64,000 nt of DNA from Methylococcus capsulatus (GTDB taxonomy: Bacteria; Pseudomonadota; Gammaproteobacteria; Methylococcales; Methylococcaceae). Shown here in pieces: positions 1 to 7,410 of the stretch (within the stretch, counting starts at the first letter, position 1; every line of letters begins with the position of its first letter). Made by a program: the position numbers and the translations under genes. The stretch is from positions 3,351,513 to 3,415,512 of the forward strand of contig NZ_CP104311.1 of NCBI RefSeq assembly GCF_036864975.1. Direction: 5' to 3'. The notes under the pieces were generated by a model. It was not told the origin of the DNA. It was given only the letters and a program-made list of their open reading frames with translations, and searched no databases.

Positions 1-874
1 AAACATCGAAAATCTCAGGAGTAATCTTATAAGCCTGGTTGAAGCAGCAGAACACAAACCCTTGTTCCGCCAAGCCGGCATCGGATCGTGTGGGGCGAGT
101 GCCAATTGGGCAGCGGCGACCATGGGGTTGATACGTATCAGGTAGATACGCGAACGCCTCGCTGTAATCGGCGGCACTCGCCAGCGGGGTAAGAAACCGA
201 TCGGTGATGATGTAATCGCAGAAGTTGCCGCCCAAGGTTCCTGGATAACCCAAATAATTCACCTGAATTGGCGCCGGCCGGAATGTAAGAATCATCGTAC
301 GACTATTGCTCGTATAACCTTTCAGATCGACCAGAATGTCGATCTGACCCTCATAGATCTGCTTCGCAGCTTCCACGTCCGATAACTCCTGAATGTCCAG
401 GAAGCGATCGAAGCATTTTTTGAGGCGTCCCCGCATGTTTTTCCCGTCATCCGGACCATAAGAATATGCAAAGACCTCGAAGCGGTCCCGCTCGTGGCAT
501 TCGAACAACTCCACCAATAGCAGCGATGTTGCATGGTCATGGAAGTCACAGGATAGATATCCAATACGTATTTTTGCCTTGTCTTTGGGAGAGAACGCGA
601 AGTCCAGATGCGATCTCTGCATCCTGGACGATGCGATGCGATCCTGCATCCACAGATCGGCGCATGAGCGTTGTTCACTTGCGCCCATCCCTGGCATTGA
701 CAGCAAATGAAATGGCGAAACCCTACCTGCTTCTTTCCTGGTGATGACGTCGCGCATCTTGGCACGCCACTCGTCCAGACGGTCCCATTCGCACATGCTC
801 CGGCTCAGGTCATAAAATTTCAATTGCTTATCTACTTCTGGGGTGATAGGAGACCTGCTACCGCAAAAGGGCAT
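1..874 (-). CDS. GT41 / SPINDLY-type O-GlcNAc transferase-like protein, 3' end off window
   Basis: The frame is open on the minus strand from about 910 to base 1 and continues beyond the window. Translation shows hallmarks of the catalytic half of bacterial SPINDLY/OGT-like proteins: SPFHLLSMPG, then IRIGYLSCDFHDHATS, FEVFAYSYGPDDG, DILVDLKGYT, RPAPIQVNYLGYPGTLGG, CDYIITD and FCCFNQAYKITPEIFDV. These families transfer sugar from a nucleotide sugar to protein or glycan acceptors. The only in-frame ATG is at 874; an in-frame stop lies just upstream (911-913). No TPR repeats precede the catalytic domain, although most family members carry long N-terminal TPR arrays, so the gene may be 5'-truncated. 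Base composition is more AT-rich than the biosynthetic genes further right. The family call is firm; start, acceptor and activity are unknown. Confidence 0.8.
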   Translation of the reverse strand, partial: MPFCGSRSPITPEVDKQLKFYDLSRSMCEWDRLDEWRAKMRDVITRKEAGRVSPFHLLSMPGMGASEQRSCADLWMQDRIASSRMQRSHLDFAFSPKDKAKIRIGYLSCDFHDHATSLLLVELFECHERDRFEVFAYSYGPDDGKNMRGRLKKCFDRFLDIQELSDVEAAKQIYEGQIDILVDLKGYTSNSRTMILTFRPAPIQVNYLGYPGTLGGNFCDYIITDRFLTPLASAADYSEAFAYLPDTYQPHGRRCPIGTRPTRSDAGLAEQGFVFCCFNQAYKITPEIFDV

Positions 875-943
875 GCTAGTCTGTTTGATGCGGTCGCCGC
901 GTTCACGGATTCAGGGCAGGGACAGCTTGCCGGCAGGTTTCGT

Positions 944-1213
944 TCAGAGGGACTGTGAGTCAGCGCCTGGACACAGGCCCGAGCGACCGTCGGTGCGCTT
1001 TGAGATCAAGGTCAGCCGCGGCACGGTCGACGTTCTGATGCGGGAGTTCTGGCGGCACTCCGGGCAGGAATAGGCCTGCGTGCCCTGGTAGGCCTTTTGG
1101 ACATATGCGATTGACCACGTAATCTCCACACGGAAGACACAACCACAAAATCCACAGGTTTGCTGAAAAACGCTCGTTGTTAGACAGCGGCGGCCGGGAT
1201 TATGATCTTGCAT
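944..1213 (-). CDS. Small putative zinc-ribbon protein
   Basis: A frame of about 89 residues has a CGFC pair near residue 21 and a CPEC pair about 33 residues later, followed by RIRTSTVPRLTLISKRTDGR. Two CxxC knuckles followed by a basic/hydrophobic tail look like a small zinc-ribbon protein, and the 'PRLTLISKRTDG' ending resembles uncharacterised proteobacterial zinc-ribbon proteins as I remember them; no search was possible. The ATG at 1213 is chosen because the longer upstream frame looks non-coding, and a GAGG lies about nine bases before it. It could still be a chance ORF. No function is proposed. Confidence 0.4.
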   Translation of the reverse strand: MQDHNPGRRCLTTSVFQQTCGFCGCVFRVEITWSIAYVQKAYQGTQAYSCPECRQNSRIRTSTVPRLTLISKRTDGRSGLCPGADSQSL

Positions 1214-1938
1214 GAATTTTGGGCCTCGGAAAAAGGAAGTGATCGGACCTAGCCGAGTTACCTCGACATGGGTGGTACACCGAACCTGTCCTAGCCCATG
1301 GGCACCCCCGCTTTCCCGAATCACGGTAACGCCTTTCACGGAAGGCTCGTGCCGCTCTCCTGCAAAAAGACGTCGTCGCGACCCACGACCTGCGGACTTA
1401 CGAAGCCGTGGATTCCTGGTTCAAAAAAGCCCGGGATCAAGAATCCACGAACGAAACGCCCCAAACCGTTTGGCCGCACCTCGTCCTACATCAGTGTACA
1501 ATGCGCTCTAACCCCTCAAATGTCCATTAAATTTGGAAAAAATAATATTGGGTTTTTCAGAAAAAGTGGCGTATGCTGAGCCAGGATTGTCGCCACTGAA
1601 GACCAATTTCGCCGCCTCCAGCAGCCGCATATCGTAAGTCCAGCCGGACCAGCGGGTGGTTGTTTTTCTCGATGCGCAGATCAGTCCGGCGCTGAGTTAA
1701 AGCACGTTAGAGCTTGAATTCAAGGGCATGGTGCTCTTTTTATTGGCCTTTTTCGATGCCGTGTTGCATCCTTGATGGAACCCAGCTCCACGACGTCCTG
1801 ATTTCGTACATTCAACTGCACTCCGCCAGAACATATTCCTGACCCGAGTCCGGGCTTCGGAAGTGATTGGCAGTGTCAACGGCTGATCGGGCTGACTCCG
1901 CAGCCATTTCCGTATTGCTTTCCATCGAGGATTTTTTC
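1214..1938. other. Non-coding stretch, no gene recognised
   Basis: About 700 bases without a frame that looks coding. The short ORFs on both strands lack recognisable motifs and good ribosome binding sites. It contains one imperfect inverted repeat (1407-1449) and ends with the promoter and leader of the RRM gene. Confidence 0.5.
1407..1449. repeat. Short imperfect inverted repeat
   Basis: Arms CGTGGATTC (1407-1415) and GAATCCACG (1441-1449) are perfect complements around a 25-base centre containing a run of six A and CCCGGG. There is no trailing T-run, so it is not a classical terminator. It may be a dispersed palindromic element or chance. Confidence 0.4.
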
Positions 1939-2265
1939 ATGGCTAAGAAATTGTTTGTCGGCAACCTGAGTTACACCATTACCGACCGTGATCTTCAAGC
2001 AATGTTCGCGACGCATGGTGCTGTAACCTCGGCAACCGTCGTTACAGACCGAGACAGCGGCCGCTCCAAAGGCTTCGGTTTCGTCGAGATGGGCAATGAC
2101 AAGGAGGCATGGGCTGCCATTGCCGCCTTGCACGGTAAGGACTTCGACGGTCGCGCCTTGATCGTCAACGAAGCACGCCCGCGCGAACAACGATCCGACA
2201 GCTTTGGTCGCAGCGGCGGCTTCGGTGGTGGCCGTGGCGGCTTTGGTGGCCGAAGGCCATACTGA
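1939..2265 (+). CDS. RRM-domain RNA-binding protein, glycine-rich tail
   Basis: A 108-residue protein with one RNA recognition motif: RNP2 KLFVGNL at residues 4-10 and RNP1 KGFGFVEM near residues 45-52, followed by a Gly/Arg-rich tail (GGFGGGRGGFGGRR). This is the usual build of small bacterial and cyanobacterial RRM proteins, which bind single-stranded RNA and are often cold-induced. The ATG at 1939 is chosen over the upstream start because homologs begin MxKKLFVGNL and GAGG lies about nine bases before it. Transcribed singly, convergent with the next gene. Function beyond RNA binding is not evident. Confidence 0.9.
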   Translation: MAKKLFVGNLSYTITDRDLQAMFATHGAVTSATVVTDRDSGRSKGFGFVEMGNDKEAWAAIAALHGKDFDGRALIVNEARPREQRSDSFGRSGGFGGGRGGFGGRRPY

Positions 2266-2316
2266 GCAGAACCGCTGGAGTCAGCGCACGACGCTGGGGA
2301 GGCCGGAAAGGCCGTT

Positions 2317-3003
2317 TCAGTCGTCCTGAATCGGCCTTCTCGGCGCCACCCGGTCCAGCATGCCGGCTAGAAAACGAAAGTGGAAGGCAATGCCCGCCAA
2401 TACACCAAAATGCAGCAACTCATGCGGACCGATCACCCCTGGAATCAGGATAGGCACGCCGAGAAACTCCAGCAATCCGCCGGCGGTGTAAGACAGACCG
2501 CTATAAACCAGGGGCATGACGAAGCGCAAACCATAGCGGCGGGCAAGGGTTATGCCGGAAGCAAGGCCGATCCAGCCAATCCCCATGAAAAGCGTCAACC
2601 CCAGCCATTCCGGAATTTGCTCAAAGAAAATGACCTTGAGCGTGATGCCTGTAATGGCCAAGGCCCAGATCAAGAGCAACACCCCCCACCGGCCCCAGCC
2701 AGTGAATAGAATCCAGTGAACTGGGGTAAAGCTGCCGGCGATCAGGGAAAAAATCGCGGCATGATCCAGCCGTTGTAGGACGGCATGGCCACTTCCCCCC
2801 GCCGCAAGCAAGTGGTAAACACCGCTCATGGACAAGAGGAATATACAGGAGAACACGAATACGCCCAGCGTGATCAAGCGAGAGATGTTCCCGCGTCCTC
2901 TTCGGAGCAGGAAGTACCCATACACGGCAACTACTCCGGCTCCCAGCAAATGGGTCAAAGAGCTGACCGGCTCAGCAAAACCTGGAATCGAATGAGTGTC
3001 CAT
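2317..3003 (-). CDS. Hemolysin III family (PAQR-like) integral membrane protein
   Basis: 228 residues with about seven hydrophobic segments. Family signatures are visible: SGVYHL at about residues 60-65, the DHAAIFSLIAGSFTP segment at 80-94, and HELLHFGVLAG near the C-terminus, supplying the Ser, Asp and His residues thought to bind metal in the PAQR/HlyIII superfamily. Bacterial members are inner-membrane proteins, some with a link to membrane lipid homeostasis; the haemolysin name is historical. Length is normal for the family. It stands alone between the RRM gene and the IS remnant. Confidence 0.9.
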   Translation of the reverse strand: MDTHSIPGFAEPVSSLTHLLGAGVVAVYGYFLLRRGRGNISRLITLGVFVFSCIFLLSMSGVYHLLAAGGSGHAVLQRLDHAAIFSLIAGSFTPVHWILFTGWGRWGVLLLIWALAITGITLKVIFFEQIPEWLGLTLFMGIGWIGLASGITLARRYGLRFVMPLVYSGLSYTAGGLLEFLGVPILIPGVIGPHELLHFGVLAGIAFHFRFLAGMLDRVAPRRPIQDD

Positions 3004-3160
3004 GCCCGCTGCCGCGTTAGCGCCTCTCCCCCGTTTGCCAAGAGGATTCCGCCTCGTCCTTCCCTAGCTCCTCGGTGATGTGACTCTTCGGCAACGGCTG
3101 ATAGTCTAAAAAAACCCTTCCCTTGATGCCAAACCGCCAGTTTCGCAGGGCACGCGAACC

Positions 3161-3775
3161 TTGGCCATGCTCAAGGCGATAGCGGGTTTGCTCTATCTGG
3201 GCGAGAGTGACTTCGAAGCCATCGAGCCGTTTCGGCAGAACCGGCTCCGCAGGGAAGCCTTGGATCTTGGCAAAGTGCCCTCCGGCGCCTGGATGTGCCA
3301 ACGGCTCGATGCCAAGACCAGCCCCTTGCGGGAACTGACCGATGCATTGTCGGCGCGGGTGCTGTTTGCCAAAGGCCAACAGCAAGAAACCGAGGTGCCC
3401 CGAGCCAAGACAGCGGATAAGTTCCAGGAAGTATAGCGGCCTGCGCTCGTCAGGCTGGTCAAGTCGGAACAGGAGCAGCGACGCCTGCCCTCGGGCAAGT
3501 TCGACACCAACGATGCCATTGCGCACTCGGGAGCCTTCATCTTCAACTGCTGGCGTCTTTTGGGCCAACTGGGCCTGACCGACGAGATTGCGCCGATTAG
3601 CCATCCGGCCGAAAGAAGACGGTTCAAGGCGGTGTGATAGGAGATCAGGCACCGGGCGGCGAAGTTCGCCGAACACGCCCATCGCCCGGTGTCCGACTTC
3701 GGCCGCAACCTCGCCGGGGACGTCAAGGTGTTGGTGACGCATCAGGAGCGATTGCGCGAGCCAGCCTCGCCATGA
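3161..3775 (+). pseudogene. Decayed IS1380-family transposase remnant
   Basis: The plus strand carries two separated pieces of a DDE transposase of IS1380 type. The N-terminal piece (3161-3436) reads LKAIAGLLYLGESDFEAIEPF, EALDLGKVPSGAWMCQRLDAK, then jumps to LFAKGQQ, as if the middle with the catalytic residues were deleted. In another register the C-terminal piece (about 3460-3775) reads RRLPSGKFDTNDAIAHSG, FNCWRLLGQLGL, then two adjacent stop codons near 3637, then AAKFAEHAHRPVSDFGRNL. With an internal deletion, a frame change and stops it cannot make an active enzyme. I did not identify terminal repeats. Long minus-strand ORFs here are shadows. The family is assigned from memory of its conserved blocks. 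Confidence 0.72.
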
Positions 3776-4077
3776 CGACTCAGGGCATACCATTGCCGCA
3801 CGAGGCGGCCGGCTCGGCAAAGACGTTAGGAAGCGGTTCACCTTGGCACCCAAAATTGCCGTAACACCGCGCTGCCAGCGCTGGCTTTGGGGAGACAATG
3901 GCTCTGCGCTGCTCCGGCAAATACCATCGGCAGACACGGAAATCGGGCTGTCGGGCTGACAATGCATGCCGGGCGGCTTACGGAAAAGGTACAAAGGACG
4001 CCGAGGTCATGAGTTGAGAACCTGAGCACTTCGGTCGGAAGCTTGAAGGGATCGACAAACGCTCCGATTGATTTTGG
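3776..4077. other. Non-coding stretch between IS remnant and tRNA
   Basis: About 300 bases with no supportable gene. It may contain the outer end of the IS1380 remnant, but I see no clear inverted repeat. Confidence 0.45.
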
Positions 4078-4164
4078 TGGTGCCTCGGGCCGGGCTCGAA
4101 CCGGCACGGCCTTGCAGCCGAGAGATTTTAAGTCTCTTGTGTCTACCAGTTTCACCACCGAGGC
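4078..4164 (-). tRNA. tRNA-Leu (anticodon UAA)
   Basis: The reverse strand folds as a class II tRNA: acceptor arm GCCTCGG at 4164-4158 pairs with CCGAGGC at 4088-4082, discriminator A, and an encoded CCA at 4080-4078. The anticodon loop is CTTAAAA with anticodon TAA, there is a long variable arm, and the T-arm is CCGGTTCGAGCCCGG. It reads UUA leucine codons. It divides the accessory left end from the housekeeping genes. Confidence 0.96.
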
Positions 4165-4310
4165 TGGGTGCATGCAGTAGCGGACTCCATCTTACCATTT
4201 CACGCCCGACCCTGGCAGCGCACGCTGCCCCTTGCCCGGCTGCGACACGATTCCGCGCCCCGTCGATACTTCGCTACGGCTTACCGCTTCCGGCATCTCG
4301 CCCCCGAGCG

Positions 4311-6716
4311 TCACCTCAGCGGGTTGTCTTCCTCCCGGAACAGAGCTTTGCAGGCGTCGACCACTTGCGCGTCGTACCAAATCCCGCGGTGCGCCTCCAG
4401 TTCCGCCAAAGCCGCCGCGTTGCCGAGACCGGGCCGGTAGGGGCGGTGTGACGACATCGCCTCCATGACATCCGCGACCGCAATGATCCGCGCGCCGAGG
4501 AGGATGGCATCACCGGCGAGTCCTTGCGGATACCCCGATCCATCCAGCTTCTCGTGATGTTGCAGAACCATGTCGGCGATCGGCCAGGGGAATGCGATGT
4601 CCTTGAGTATGTCGTATCCGACCTGGGAGTGGGTTTTGATGAAATCGAATTCCAGAGGGGTCAGCCGGCCCGGTTTGGTGAGGATTTCGGCGGGGATGCG
4701 AATCTTGCCGAGATCGTGGACCATACCGGCCAGGCGGATGCCATGCACCTCGTCGCCGGAAAGATTCAGTTTTTTCGCGATGGCCGCCGCGAGATCGGCG
4801 ACCCGCCGCTGGTGACCGGCGGTGTAGGGGTCCCGCATTTCGAGGGTGGTGGCGACGGCTTGAATCGTCTGCTCCAGGCTTCGAATGATCCTGTTGGCGT
4901 TCTTCAGGCGTTCGGCCTGGTCCCGCAGGTGAGCGATGCCATAGGCCATGTCCCGCGCCAGCTTTTCCAGCAGCGCCATTTCGTCACCATCGAAAGCTTC
5001 CAGTGTTTCCCCACAAAGGCCCAATATGCCGCCGACGCCCGAGCCATTCTGTATCGGAAGAAGTGCCAAAGCCTCGCAGCCTTGCTCGATGGCACAATGA
5101 CGCAAAGGGAACAGTGGCGACGCCTCGTCGATCTCCCGCCACACCTGCCTGACCCCGGATCGGCCCACGTTACGTAAAATGGCATCGAACACGTCGCGAT
5201 CCGACAGCCGCGCGGCGAAATCCACGGTCCCCGGCGTTTCACTGTGATAGACCTCAGGCGGTACGCATGCGTTCGCGTTGTCCGGCAGTAGGGCCACCCA
5301 TGCCTTGCCATAACCCCCGATGTCTGCGATGACGCGGCACATTTCACTGAGCAGTTCGGCTTCGCTCCGCGCCCGGACCAGGACGCTGTCGCAACCGGTG
5401 ACGGTATTGAGGACCCTGTTGAGACGCCGTAGCGCCTGTTCCGATCGTTTGAGTCCGGTGATGTCGCGCCCGATGACGGAAGCGCCCACAACCTTCCCGT
5501 CTTCACCGGGCAACGGGGATATCGTCAGCGAAACGTCGAACTGCTCTCCGCTCCGGGTCAAACGCCGGGTCTGGAGGCCCTTTACGGCCCTGCCGGCGGC
5601 GACTTCTGCCAGACACCGGCGAATCTCATCGTGCAGTTCGGGGGGCGCCAGACGGGTGACCGACTGGCCGATGATTTCTTCGGCACGGTAGCCGTACATC
5701 CTCTCGGCACCGGCATTCCAGCTCGTGATGATGCCATCGAGGGTCTTGGCCACGATGGCGTCCTCCGACGACTCAACGATGGCGGCCAGCCGGGCCTTGA
5801 GGGCTTCCGCCTGTTTTCGCCCGATGATGTCCCGGATGATACCGATGGCGTGCCACTCGCCGTGGATTTTCACCGAAGATACCGAAAGTTCGATCGGAAA
5901 CTCACTGCCATCCTTGCGTTTTGCCTGGATTTCCAGCGTCCGGCCGATCGCCGCACCGGTGCCGCTCCGCCGGAATTCGGCGATTCCGGCGCGATAGGAC
6001 CCCAGGTAGCGCTCTGGCGCCAGCATCTCGTGGAGATCGCGCCCGATGATTTCATCGCTCAGGTAACCGAACATGGCTTCCGCAGCTGGGTTCCAGTAGG
6101 TCACCCGGCCTCGCCCGTCGATGATTGCGATGGCGTCCAGCGCCGCCGTGCTGATCTGGCGGAACTTCTCCTCACTCTCGGCCAGATCGTCCTGGATGGC
6201 CCGGCGAATGTCGCATTCGCGCTGAAGCTCCGCGGTCTTTTCCGACAACGCGCGGGTGCGCTCTTCCACTCGCTGTTCGAGCAGGCGATTGGAGCGGGCC
6301 AGTTCCGCCACGAACGCGCGATTCTCCAGGGTCCGTGCCACCACGTTGGCGATATTGCCCAGGAACTCCCGGTAATTGCGGAACTCCGCCGGATCCGACA
6401 GACGCAGCAGCAGTACACCATAAAAGCGGGACGCGATCCGCAAGGGGTAGACGAAAAGTCGCTGGCCTTCCCCCGCAGGGCCGGCCACGATCCGGGCATG
6501 ATTCGACGCCATGCCGATGCACAGGGGCGCAAGTTCGGCGGAAGCTGGCGCCAGCTTGCCGTCGACGCACAGATGGGCGCCCGCCACGCCGGGCACCTCG
6601 GCCAAAGCGGCATCCAGGAATTCTCCGATGCCCGCCGGGTCGGGAAGTATGTCTAGCGTCTCCTGTATCACCAGGAGGCGGCCGAGGACGGTCGCCTCCA
6701 ACTCCAGGCGGGTCAT
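4311..6716 (-). CDS. GAF/PAS/PAS/GAF sensor with HD-GYP phosphodiesterase domain
   Basis: An 801-residue soluble multidomain sensor. In order: an N-terminal GAF-like region (about 10-140), a short coiled coil, two PAS domains (about 185-300 and 310-430; ITYWN/VTYWNPAAEAMFGY and IITSWNAGAERMYGY), a second GAF (about 450-590) and a C-terminal HD-GYP domain (about 610-790). The HD-GYP signature is complete: HQRRVADLAAAIA, HDLGKI, HHEKLDGSGYPQGL, ARIIAVADVMEAM. Such domains hydrolyse cyclic di-GMP. No transmembrane segment is evident. The start lies three bases after the stop of the MEDS gene, so the two form an operon and probably one signalling path. The ligand of the sensor domains is unknown. 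Confidence 0.92.
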   Translation of the reverse strand: MTRLELEATVLGRLLVIQETLDILPDPAGIGEFLDAALAEVPGVAGAHLCVDGKLAPASAELAPLCIGMASNHARIVAGPAGEGQRLFVYPLRIASRFYGVLLLRLSDPAEFRNYREFLGNIANVVARTLENRAFVAELARSNRLLEQRVEERTRALSEKTAELQRECDIRRAIQDDLAESEEKFRQISTAALDAIAIIDGRGRVTYWNPAAEAMFGYLSDEIIGRDLHEMLAPERYLGSYRAGIAEFRRSGTGAAIGRTLEIQAKRKDGSEFPIELSVSSVKIHGEWHAIGIIRDIIGRKQAEALKARLAAIVESSEDAIVAKTLDGIITSWNAGAERMYGYRAEEIIGQSVTRLAPPELHDEIRRCLAEVAAGRAVKGLQTRRLTRSGEQFDVSLTISPLPGEDGKVVGASVIGRDITGLKRSEQALRRLNRVLNTVTGCDSVLVRARSEAELLSEMCRVIADIGGYGKAWVALLPDNANACVPPEVYHSETPGTVDFAARLSDRDVFDAILRNVGRSGVRQVWREIDEASPLFPLRHCAIEQGCEALALLPIQNGSGVGGILGLCGETLEAFDGDEMALLEKLARDMAYGIAHLRDQAERLKNANRIIRSLEQTIQAVATTLEMRDPYTAGHQRRVADLAAAIAKKLNLSGDEVHGIRLAGMVHDLGKIRIPAEILTKPGRLTPLEFDFIKTHSQVGYDILKDIAFPWPIADMVLQHHEKLDGSGYPQGLAGDAILLGARIIAVADVMEAMSSHRPYRPGLGNAAALAELEAHRGIWYDAQVVDACKALFREEDNPLR

Positions 6717-6719
6717 CGC

Positions 6720-7346
6720 TCAGGCATTTGGCGCCGGATAACGGGCGAAATATTCCTGGGGAGGAAGATAGTACGGATTGTGGACGACCTGTCCCCGCAC
6801 GATCATCATAGGGTGGGCGTTGAGCACCCTGAACAGGGTGGCGCCGTCGAAGTGGTTGGCGTCGTACTGGCAGATCACGGTGAGGGGGCAATCGACCATC
6901 AGTAGGTTGATGCGGGACTCGTATTCGGCAAGCCGCCCCGAGCCCGGCACCCCCCGCAACGCCCAATGCATTTCACCGGTCAGCCGGACACCGTTGAACC
7001 CTTCCCGGCTGCCGTCCTCATAGGCCGAACGCAGGCGGTCCAGCATCCTATCGGGCGAGAAGCGCCCGTCCGGGCAATACACGTCAACGGCGGGGTCGAT
7101 CTCCAGCTGCGCCTCTTCCGGGGGCACGATGCCAAGGCCCGCGAAGTAGTCGCGCAGCGCCGAAGGAGTCATCTCCTCGACGAAATACCCGATCTTTTCT
7201 CCGGCCTTGATACCGGCACGCACGAACTCGGAGATGATTGCCAGACGTTCCCGATCATCGTTGTAGAGGTAACACATATGGGTACCGGGCGGAAAAAGCT
7301 CCGCAGTGAAACCCAGCGATACCATGGGCCGTGCAGATTCCGTCAT
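6720..7346 (-). CDS. MEDS-domain (DcmR-type) sensory protein
   Basis: A 208-residue protein with the start of the MEDS (methanogen/methylotroph DcmR sensory) domain: GTHMCYLYNDDRERLAIISEFVRAG, EKIGYFVEE, then CPDGRF, SRINLLMVDCPLTVICQYD and a NAHPMMIVRG ending. MEDS domains occur in DcmR, the dichloromethane regulator of Methylobacterium, and in sensor kinases, where they are thought to detect C1-type compounds. Here the domain stands alone without an output domain; the HD-GYP sensor follows after three bases. The ATG at 7346 is preceded by a strong AAGGAGGAG; longer upstream starts lack one. Confidence 0.85.
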   Translation of the reverse strand: MTESARPMVSLGFTAELFPPGTHMCYLYNDDRERLAIISEFVRAGIKAGEKIGYFVEEMTPSALRDYFAGLGIVPPEEAQLEIDPAVDVYCPDGRFSPDRMLDRLRSAYEDGSREGFNGVRLTGEMHWALRGVPGSGRLAEYESRINLLMVDCPLTVICQYDANHFDGATLFRVLNAHPMMIVRGQVVHNPYYLPPQEYFARYPAPNA

Positions 7347-7379
7347 GTGCTCCTCCTTGTTGTGGGCGTGTCGACTGCA

Positions 7380-7406
7380 GCGGAAAAAGCATAGGCTTTT
7401 TTCCGC
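7380..7406 (-). terminator. Inverted repeat downstream of copA, probable terminator
   Basis: Arms GCGGAAAAA and TTTTTCCGC flank a short centre, giving a strong hairpin with A/T-rich stem ends directly after the copA stop at 7411. It lies in the leader of the MEDS gene, so it may separate the two transcripts or act as an attenuator for the MEDS/HD-GYP operon. Confidence 0.55.
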
Positions 7407-7410
7407 CGAT

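Noticed and set aside
3017-3994. Long minus-strand ORF of 325 codons
   Set aside because: It lies opposite the IS1380 transposase remnant, which has recognisable conserved blocks on the plus strand; the minus translation has no motif.
4214-4229. Perfect hairpin GGCAGCG-CA-CGCTGCC between tRNA-Leu and the HD-GYP gene
   Set aside because: Two-base loop and no T-run on either strand, so not called as a terminator.
5631-6656. Plus-strand ORF of 341 codons inside the HD-GYP sensor gene
   Set aside because: The minus-strand protein has complete PAS and HD-GYP motifs; the plus ORF has none.
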